Assembly (NCBI RefSeq): GCF_003030345.1
Contig: NZ_CP028158.1
Span: 4,464,001-4,528,000 of the forward strand
Origin: Plantactinospora sp. BC1
Lineage (GTDB): Bacteria; Actinomycetota; Actinomycetes; Mycobacteriales; Micromonosporaceae
Direction of reading: 5' to 3'
Length of the DNA stretch: 64,000 bases
The notes under the pieces were generated by a model. It had not been told where the DNA came from, ran no database searches, and saw only the letters and a list, made by a program, of their open reading frames with translations. Positions 58,543-64,000 of the stretch are shown here, piece by piece; position 1 is the stretch's first letter; each line of letters opens with the position of its first letter. Both the position numbers and the translations under genes were made by a program.

Positions 58543-60564
58543 GTGCCAGGCAGGGACGACCCGGAGAAGTACCTCCGCTGGCGGATTGCCGTCGGCGAAC
58601 CCGACGGCCGGCGACGGTGGTCGCCGGTCATGCTCGGCTCCCGACTGACCCGGATCCCCGGCCCGGCCCCCCCGACCCGGGTGCCCGGCCAGGGCGCGGC
58701 CGAGCCGGCACCCCGGGACCGCGCCGGGCCCGCCTGGCAGCGGATCTTCGTCGCCCGGATGGCCGTCGCCGCCCGGTCGGTGAGCTGGCTGCGGCACCTG
58801 CTCGACCATCCGGTCGGGCTGACCCGGGTACGCCGGGTCGGCGTCGTCGTGCAGGAGTGGGAGATCCCGCAGCGCGGCTGGTCCGGCCGGCTCGGCCCGA
58901 TACCGCACCTGCTCGCCCAGCGGGTCACCCTGCCCCGGCACGACCGGGGCCGGGCGGTCGTCGAGATCGAACTGCGCTGGTCCGTACCGCTGCGCTCGGT
59001 GGTGGCGGCCGTGCTGCCGCTGCTCACCCCGGTCCGTCCACTGCCGACGCCGGGCAGCCCGGAGGTGACCGCCCAGGACGTCCTCCCCGGCTGGCTGGGC
59101 GCCGGCCCCGGCCTCGCCGTCGTCGCGGGGGAGTTGCCGGGCGACCCGGCGGTCCGCCCGTACGACCTGGTGCTCCGGCCGGACGGCGGTGACCCGTCGG
59201 TGGCCGGGGACGGGGCCGGGACGGCGTACCGGGGCCGGCTGACCGTGGACCGGCTCGGCGTGCCGGACACCGAGGACGGCGGCCGGACCGGACCGGTACT
59301 CCTCGACGCCGAACACGCCGTCCCGGTCGGCCGGTACGGGCCGTTCGGGCCGGACGCGCCCCGGGCCGAGCTGACCTTCTCGCCCGGACCGGACGGCGGG
59401 AGCTGGCGGATCCGGGGACCGGCCGGGCTGGACCGGCAGGGTCGGCTCGACCGGCCGTGGCTGTCCGAGCAGGACTGGTCGGCGCTGGCCGGGATCGGAG
59501 TGCTGCACTGCGTGGTACCCGGACTGCGGCCCCGGGCCGAGGCCGCCCTGCTGCTGCACCTCGCGCTGGCCGGGGTACTCGTCTGGGCGCCCGGCCTGCC
59601 GGTCTCCTGCCGGGCGCAGTTGGCCGACGAGGTGGTCGAGGTGCTCCGCGCGCCGCTGCCCGACCGCCCCGGTGGCCGGCCCGACCCGCAGACCGAACTG
59701 GAGTGGGAGGCCCGGGCCGTACGCCAGCGCCGGGCGGTGCTGCGCCGGCACGCCCGGGGCTTCGCGCTGCCCCGGCTGGCGGCGGCCACCTTTCCCGGCC
59801 TCGGCGCGCTGCCGCCGGTCTCGGTGCTGTTGGTGACCCGGCGGCTGGAGCACGTCCTCGACGCGGTCGCGGCGGCGGCGGCGCAGAGCTATCCCGAGCT
59901 GGAGATCGTGCTCTGCCTGCACGGCACGGGCCTGCCCGTCGAGCTGCGCCAGCGGCTCGCCGACTGCGGGCGGCCGGTCGAGGTCGTCGAGGTGCCGGCC
60001 GGGCAGAGCTTCGGCGAGGCGCTGGTCGCGGCGACCGCCCGGGCCCGGGGCACCCTGGTCACGAAGTTCGACGACGACGACACGTACGGGCCGGAGCACG
60101 TCTGGGACCTGGTCCTGGCCCGGCACCACTCCGGCGCGACGATGGTCGGCAAGGCGGCCGAGTTCGTCTATCTCGGCGCGCTGGACACCACCGTGCGGCG
60201 GGACGCCGGGGCGGCCGAGAGCTTCGCCCCGGTCGTCGCCGGTGGCACGATCCTGATCGGCCGGGGCGATCTGGCCGAGGTGGGTGGCTGGCGCCCGGTG
60301 CCGAGTTCGGTCGACCGGGGACTCATCGACCGGGTCCGCCGGGCCGGTGGGCTCGTCTACCGGACCCATCCGCTCGGCTACGTCTATCAGCGCCGGCCGG
60401 CCGGGCACACCTGGGATCCGGGTCTGGAGTACTTCCTGCGGGACGGTGGGGCGCAGTGGACCGGGCTGCCCCGGCACGGCGAATTCGGTACCGCCGGTAC
60501 CGATCCCGGGCCGCCGACCAGCCGGTGGAAGTTTCATCAGCGGAGGTCGAATCGAGTCTGGTAA
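58543..60564 (+). CDS. Glycosyltransferase with C-terminal GT2 domain
   Basis: A 673-residue protein. The first ~400 residues have no family I recognise. From ~420 comes a GT2 module: VSVLLVTRRLEHVLDAVAAA, ELEIVLCLHGTGLPVELRQR, TLVTKFDDDDTYGPEHVWDL (DDD metal site), and GTILIGRGDLAEVGGWRPVP. GTG start. The 155-bp divergent promoter region upstream is shared with the preceding GT2 gene. Sugar donor and acceptor unknown. Confidence 0.75.
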   Translation: MPGRDDPEKYLRWRIAVGEPDGRRRWSPVMLGSRLTRIPGPAPPTRVPGQGAAEPAPRDRAGPAWQRIFVARMAVAARSVSWLRHLLDHPVGLTRVRRVGVVVQEWEIPQRGWSGRLGPIPHLLAQRVTLPRHDRGRAVVEIELRWSVPLRSVVAAVLPLLTPVRPLPTPGSPEVTAQDVLPGWLGAGPGLAVVAGELPGDPAVRPYDLVLRPDGGDPSVAGDGAGTAYRGRLTVDRLGVPDTEDGGRTGPVLLDAEHAVPVGRYGPFGPDAPRAELTFSPGPDGGSWRIRGPAGLDRQGRLDRPWLSEQDWSALAGIGVLHCVVPGLRPRAEAALLLHLALAGVLVWAPGLPVSCRAQLADEVVEVLRAPLPDRPGGRPDPQTELEWEARAVRQRRAVLRRHARGFALPRLAAATFPGLGALPPVSVLLVTRRLEHVLDAVAAAAAQSYPELEIVLCLHGTGLPVELRQRLADCGRPVEVVEVPAGQSFGEALVAATARARGTLVTKFDDDDTYGPEHVWDLVLARHHSGATMVGKAAEFVYLGALDTTVRRDAGAAESFAPVVAGGTILIGRGDLAEVGGWRPVPSSVDRGLIDRVRRAGGLVYRTHPLGYVYQRRPAGHTWDPGLEYFLRDGGAQWTGLPRHGEFGTAGTDPGPPTSRWKFHQRRSNRVW

Positions 60565-60610
60565 CCGTCATGTCACAACGTGAACATGGCACGTTTACCC
60601 GATGGGCTTC

Positions 60611-60629
60611 TGTGATGATCCTCGTCACA
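60611..60629. promoter_or_regulatory. TGTGA-N9-TCACA inverted repeat upstream of the sugar ATPase
   Basis: TGTGA (60611-60615) and TCACA (60625-60629) with a 9-bp spacer, 42 bp upstream of the ATPase gene. It looks like a CRP-type half-site pair, but CRP sites have a 6-bp spacer, so the binding factor is uncertain. Confidence 0.35.
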
Positions 60630-60670
60630 GTCATTCCCGGGGCCGGCCATAACGCTGCGGGGAGGTGACG

Positions 60671-61981
60671 GTGACTACCGTCGCGCTCAAAGACGTCACG
60701 AAGGTATTCCCGGATGGGACAGTGGCGGTCGACAACGTCAGTCTCGACGTCAACGACGGCGAGTTCATGGTGTTGCTCGGGCCTTCGGGCTGCGGAAAGT
60801 CCACCGTACTCAGGATGGTCGCCGGTCTGGAGGACCCGACGACCGGCGCCGTGATGCTCGACGGCGAACTGGCGAACGACCTGCCGCCACGGGACCGTGG
60901 AATTGCCATGGTCTTCCAGGATTTCGCGCTGTATCCGCATATGTCGGTAGGGGCGAACATTGCCTTCCCGCTCCGGCTCTCCGGCGTCGAGGAAGGGGCC
61001 CGCGGCGAGCGGGTCGCCGACGTGGCGAGTGCGCTCGGCATCGGCGACGTACTCGGCCGCAAGCCCAGCCAGCTCTCCGGCGGGCAGCGGCAGCGGGTGG
61101 CGATGGGCCGGGCGATCGTCCGGCGCCCGGGACTGTTCCTGATGGACGAGCCGCTCTCCAACCTGGACAGCGGGCTGCGGGCGGAGCTGCGGGCCGAGAT
61201 CTCCGGGCTGGTCCGCGAACTCGGGGTGAGCACCATCTACGTCACCCACGACCAGGCCGAGGCGCTGACCATGGCCGACCGGGTGGCGATCATGCGCAAG
61301 GGCGTCCTCCAGGACGTCGGGACCCCGACCCAGGTGTACGGCCGCCCGGCCACCCTCTACGTCGCGGCGTTCCTGGGCAGCCCCCGGATGAACCTGCTGG
61401 AGGCGACCGTCTACGTGCACCTCGACCGGTACGTCGCGCTCAACCTCGGCGAGCAGGCGCTCTATCTGCCCTGGGACGACATCCGGGCCCGGGCGGTCGC
61501 GCACTACCACGGCGAGCGGATCGTGGTCGGGATGCGGGCCGAGGCGCTGACCCCGGTCGCACCGGACACGCCGGGCGACGTGTTGCAGGGGCGGATCCGC
61601 TATCTGGAGCACCACGGGCACGAGTCGCTGGCGTTCCTCGACATCGGGGCGACCGCGATCGTCGTCGACGACCTGGGCGGCCCGGTCACCGACGAGCGTC
61701 CGGCCGGAGGTGGCCGGGGGCTGCGGCGGCTCGGCCAGGTGATGCAGCGGCTGACCGGACGCGCCGTCGGGTCGGCTCAGCAGACCCAGGAGGAGCGGGG
61801 CGGCCGGGGCGGCAGCGTGCTGGACCCGGGCCGGCACCACCGCCGTCCGGCCGAGCTGGCGGTACGGCTGGCGCCGTACCCGGCGGTCACCTCGGGCCAC
61901 CCGATGGCCGTCTCGGTACGCATGGACGCGGTGCACTTCTTCGACGAGCGCGGCGACCGGATCGACGTGGGGTGGCGCTGA
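60671..61981 (+). CDS. ABC sugar-importer ATPase (MsiK/UgpC type)
   Basis: A 436-residue ATPase that energises sugar importers. Walker A GPSGCGKSTVLRM, Q-loop VFQDFALYPHMSVGANI, signature LSGGQRQRVAMGRAI, Walker B LFLMDEPLSNLD, switch His YVTHDQAEAL. The C-terminal regulatory (MalK-like) domain has VGMRAEALTPV, then a ~60-residue Gly/Arg-rich insertion absent from standard MsiK, before FFDERGDRIDVGWR. GTG 60671 is preferred (GGAGG five bases upstream); GTG 60665 is too close. No permease is adjacent, as is usual for a shared MsiK serving several importers, possibly for xylan sugars. Confidence 0.88.
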   Translation: MTTVALKDVTKVFPDGTVAVDNVSLDVNDGEFMVLLGPSGCGKSTVLRMVAGLEDPTTGAVMLDGELANDLPPRDRGIAMVFQDFALYPHMSVGANIAFPLRLSGVEEGARGERVADVASALGIGDVLGRKPSQLSGGQRQRVAMGRAIVRRPGLFLMDEPLSNLDSGLRAELRAEISGLVRELGVSTIYVTHDQAEALTMADRVAIMRKGVLQDVGTPTQVYGRPATLYVAAFLGSPRMNLLEATVYVHLDRYVALNLGEQALYLPWDDIRARAVAHYHGERIVVGMRAEALTPVAPDTPGDVLQGRIRYLEHHGHESLAFLDIGATAIVVDDLGGPVTDERPAGGGRGLRRLGQVMQRLTGRAVGSAQQTQEERGGRGGSVLDPGRHHRRPAELAVRLAPYPAVTSGHPMAVSVRMDAVHFFDERGDRIDVGWR

Positions 61982-62045
61982 CCGACCCGCGTCCCTTAAC
62001 GTCTGTCGATTCCCATTCATAGTGGTCCCGTTAGGAGAGCCGCTC

Positions 62046-63185
62046 GTGTCACAGGAACGACCCGGCCTGCTCGTGATCGAGCGGATCCTCCGCGACCGGC
62101 AGAGCATCTGGCAGCAGATCGTCGAAGAGCGTGACCTGAACGCGCTCACCGGTCGGATGCTGGCCAGTTCGGCGATCGCGCTGGCCTGTTACGGCGCCGT
62201 ACTCGGTGCCTTCCACAGCGTCCTGATGGCCCTGACCTCGGCGGTGAAGCTGCCGCTGCTCTTCCTGGTCACGCTGGCCATCTGCCTGCCGACGCTCTAT
62301 CTGTTCAACCTGGTCTTCGGGGCCCGGCTCTCGGTGCGGCAGGCCATCTCGATGGTGATGGTGGCGATCACGGTCACCTCGATGCTGGCCGTGGCGTTCG
62401 CGCCGATCAGCCTCTTCTTCCTGATCACCGCGCCGGACTACGCCTTCTTCAAGTTGCTCAACGTGGCGATCCTGACCATGTCGGCGCTGGTCGGGCTGCG
62501 TTTCCTGACCGGTGGCATGCAGGTGCTCAACGCACACGGCCTGCTCGCGCCGACCGCCGCCGCGCCGACCGCCGGCCAGTCGGCCGCCGCGGTGACGGCC
62601 GGTCAGCCGGCCGTGGCCGCCCCGGCCCAGCCGGGTGCGGCGGCGGCGCCGGCCGTGGCGCCGCAGCCGGTGCCGGTCGCGGTCGGCGCGGTGAACGGCG
62701 AGGCTCCGGCCCCGGCGACCACGGTCAACGGGGACGGGCCGGCCACTCCCGCCCCGGCCACGCCCGCCCAGCCGGCGGTCGGCACGCCAGCTCCGGTCGA
62801 GGCGGCGGCCCCGGCCGTCGCGCCGGCGGCCCCGGCCGTCGCCCCGACGGCTCCGCCCCAGCCGGCTCCGGCGCAGGTGCTGCCGGGGCAGGCGGTTCCG
62901 GGGCAGGTGGTCGCGGGGCAGTTCCTGCCGCAGTACGGCTACCGGGGGCCGGACCCGCACCCGATCGGCCGGCCGGGAGCGCCACATTCCGCGTCCGGCG
63001 GTCCCCGCCCGGCGAGCATGACCCTGCTCTACATCTGGATCCTGCTCTTCGGGTTCGTCGGTACCCAGTTGGCGTGGACGCTGCGGCCGTTCTTCGGCGA
63101 CCCGGAGCGGCCGTTCGCGCTCTTCCGCAGCATCGACGGGAACTTCTACGCGGAGATCCTGCGTAGCCTGGGCAACCTCTTCTGA
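62046..63185 (+). CDS. Membrane protein with long Pro/Ala-rich loop
   Basis: A 379-residue membrane protein. Four N-terminal helices (MLASSAIALACYGAVLGAFH, LPLLFLVTLAICLPTLYLFN, AISMVMVAITVTSMLAVAFA, and FFKLLNVAILTMSALVGLRF) are followed by a ~160-residue Ala/Pro/Val-rich, Gln/Gly-tailed segment. A last helix (SMTLLYIWILLFGFVGTQLA) and a conserved end (RPFFGDPERPFALFRSIDGN) close it. The helical parts look like a conserved actinobacterial family of unknown role; the low-complexity loop is the odd part. GTG 62046 with AGGAGAG upstream. Confidence 0.7.
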   Translation: MSQERPGLLVIERILRDRQSIWQQIVEERDLNALTGRMLASSAIALACYGAVLGAFHSVLMALTSAVKLPLLFLVTLAICLPTLYLFNLVFGARLSVRQAISMVMVAITVTSMLAVAFAPISLFFLITAPDYAFFKLLNVAILTMSALVGLRFLTGGMQVLNAHGLLAPTAAAPTAGQSAAAVTAGQPAVAAPAQPGAAAAPAVAPQPVPVAVGAVNGEAPAPATTVNGDGPATPAPATPAQPAVGTPAPVEAAAPAVAPAAPAVAPTAPPQPAPAQVLPGQAVPGQVVAGQFLPQYGYRGPDPHPIGRPGAPHSASGGPRPASMTLLYIWILLFGFVGTQLAWTLRPFFGDPERPFALFRSIDGNFYAEILRSLGNLF

Positions 63186-63235
63186 GCTTGTCCGGAGGCT
63201 TGCCGCCGGAAGTTACCAGCGAGTAGCGTACGGCC

Positions 63236-63700
63236 ATGTCTCCCGACGTACGGCAGATCGCCGCCGGCCTGCTCGAGGCCGTACCGTTCGCCCGGACCCT
63301 CGGCTTCGAGCTGGTCGAGGTGACCCCGGACGGGGCCGGCGGGATCGAGGCCGTCGTCCGGCTGCCCGACTCGCCGCCGACGCACAACCACGTCGGTGGC
63401 CCGCACGCCGGTGCGCTCTTCACGCTCGGCGAGACCGCCTCCGGCGCGGTGGTGCTCGCCGCGTTCGGGCAGCTCTTCGGGCGCGCGGTACCGCTGGCCA
63501 CCCAGGCGGAGATCCGCTACCGGCGGCTGGCGATGGGTGCGGTCCGGGCGACGGCCCGGCTGGGGCGCCCGGCCGCCGAGGTGGTGGCGGAGTTCGAGTC
63601 CGGCGCCCGGCCGGAGTTCCCGGTCGCGGTGGAGATCGGCACCGAGGACGGGACGTCGACCACCGAGATGACCGTGTACTGGACGCTCAAGCCGCGCTGA
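63236..63700 (+). CDS. Hotdog-fold thioesterase-like protein (DUF4442)
   Basis: A 154-residue hotdog-fold protein: LLEAVPFARTLGFELVEVTP, HNHVGGPHAGALFTLGETAS with the central helix, and PLATQAEIRYRRLAMGAVRA. It resembles PaaI/YiiD-type acyl-CoA thioesterases and DUF4442. The HxGxxHAGA-like segment fits an active site, but the substrate is unknown. ATG start at 63236; no operon partner. Confidence 0.82.
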   Translation: MSPDVRQIAAGLLEAVPFARTLGFELVEVTPDGAGGIEAVVRLPDSPPTHNHVGGPHAGALFTLGETASGAVVLAAFGQLFGRAVPLATQAEIRYRRLAMGAVRATARLGRPAAEVVAEFESGARPEFPVAVEIGTEDGTSTTEMTVYWTLKPR

Positions 63701-63828
63701 CCCCGCTTCCCCGGAGGCTCGGTCCGGGTCTCCCTGAACCGTCCCTGAGTTCCGTCGCCGTTGGTGGACGACGACCTCATATGAAGGCAGGCTACATGTA
63801 GTCAGCTGAGATATGGGGAGGTGTCGGA

Positions 63829-64000
63829 ATGGCCGGCGGGGGATCACGGCTCTGGCTGCGGGTACTGCTCGGAGTCTTCTCGGTCGTACTGCTGCTCTGC
63901 GGGATCGGCACGGCGGTGGGCACCTGGGTCTGGACCCGGAACGTCGTCGACACCCGTGGCGAGGTCGACTTCGTCAACCGGCTGGCCGTACCGCCGCTGG
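63829..64000 (+). CDS. Probable multicopper oxidase, N-terminus only
   Basis: 57 codons visible before the window ends. ATG 63829 has GGGGAGG at seven bases. A single membrane/signal helix (LWLRVLLGVFSVVLLLCGIG) is followed by WTRNVVDTRGEVDFVNRLAV and PPL. The TxGxVDF-RPLAxPPL pattern is how actinobacterial membrane-bound multicopper oxidases begin; the copper ligands lie outside the window. Identity rests on this short match. Confidence 0.5.
   Translation, partial: MAGGGSRLWLRVLLGVFSVVLLLCGIGTAVGTWVWTRNVVDTRGEVDFVNRLAVPPL

Overview
The window is high-GC DNA with many GTG and TTG starts and strong G/C bias at third codon positions, typical of an actinomycete. Gene content points to the Micromonosporaceae (inference, no tree): a bacterial XPB helicase, SepH (an actinobacterial division protein), DUF3027 and DUF2530 proteins, and two enzymes of the futalosine menaquinone route. 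The order XPB / helicase-associated protein / long cold-shock protein / MFS / DUF3027 / DUF2530 / MarR / SepH / SerC / citrate synthase resembles, as I recall it, the Rv0861c-Rv0889c stretch of Mycobacterium tuberculosis, so 6.4-29.6 kb is probably old chromosomal backbone.

Region 1 (1-6.3 kb) is accessory and decaying. It holds the 5' part of an IS21-type insertion sequence that ends exactly at the 3' end of a lipoprotein gene, an epoxide hydrolase, an SDR, an alpha/beta-hydrolase broken by an in-frame stop, a truncated and frameshifted HxlR regulator, a scrap of a glyoxalase-fold gene, and three copies of a ~90-bp intergenic repeat.

Region 2 (6.4-30 kb) is housekeeping: XPB helicase and its partner, an L,D-transpeptidase lipoprotein, a cold-shock protein, menaquinone genes mqnD and mqnB (separated by an HTH-GNAT gene and a repeat-rich 660-bp gap), an NCS2 purine permease, MarR and MFS, thpR, an aldo/keto reductase, sepH, serC, citrate synthase and pdxH.

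Region 3 (30-41 kb) is metabolic: MFS, aldose epimerase, nitroreductase, a glutaryl-CoA-dehydrogenase-like enzyme, an iron-siderophore binding lipoprotein behind a near-perfect DtxR/IdeR box, and a GH15 / SDR / DUF427 / membrane-protein cluster.

Region 4 (40.6-49 kb) holds a secreted GH10 xylanase beside a sigma-factor operon whose second gene joins an anti-sigma-like cytoplasmic tail and one membrane helix to a complete sugar-type solute-binding domain. It also holds folD behind a ZTP (pfl) riboswitch, DUF4230 and PspC membrane proteins, and L-serine dehydratase.

Region 5 (49-60.6 kb) makes and exports a cell-surface polymer: an ABC-2 exporter pair, a CDP-alcohol phosphatidyltransferase with a degenerate nucleotidyltransferase-like front end, a GT2/CDP-glycerol-glycerophosphotransferase fusion, and two more glycosyltransferases. 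An HxlR regulator diverges from an FAD reductase that ends at a perfect 49-bp palindrome. The window closes with an MsiK-type ATPase, a membrane protein with a long Pro/Ala loop, a hotdog thioesterase, and the start of a probable multicopper oxidase. No tRNA, rRNA or CRISPR array was seen.
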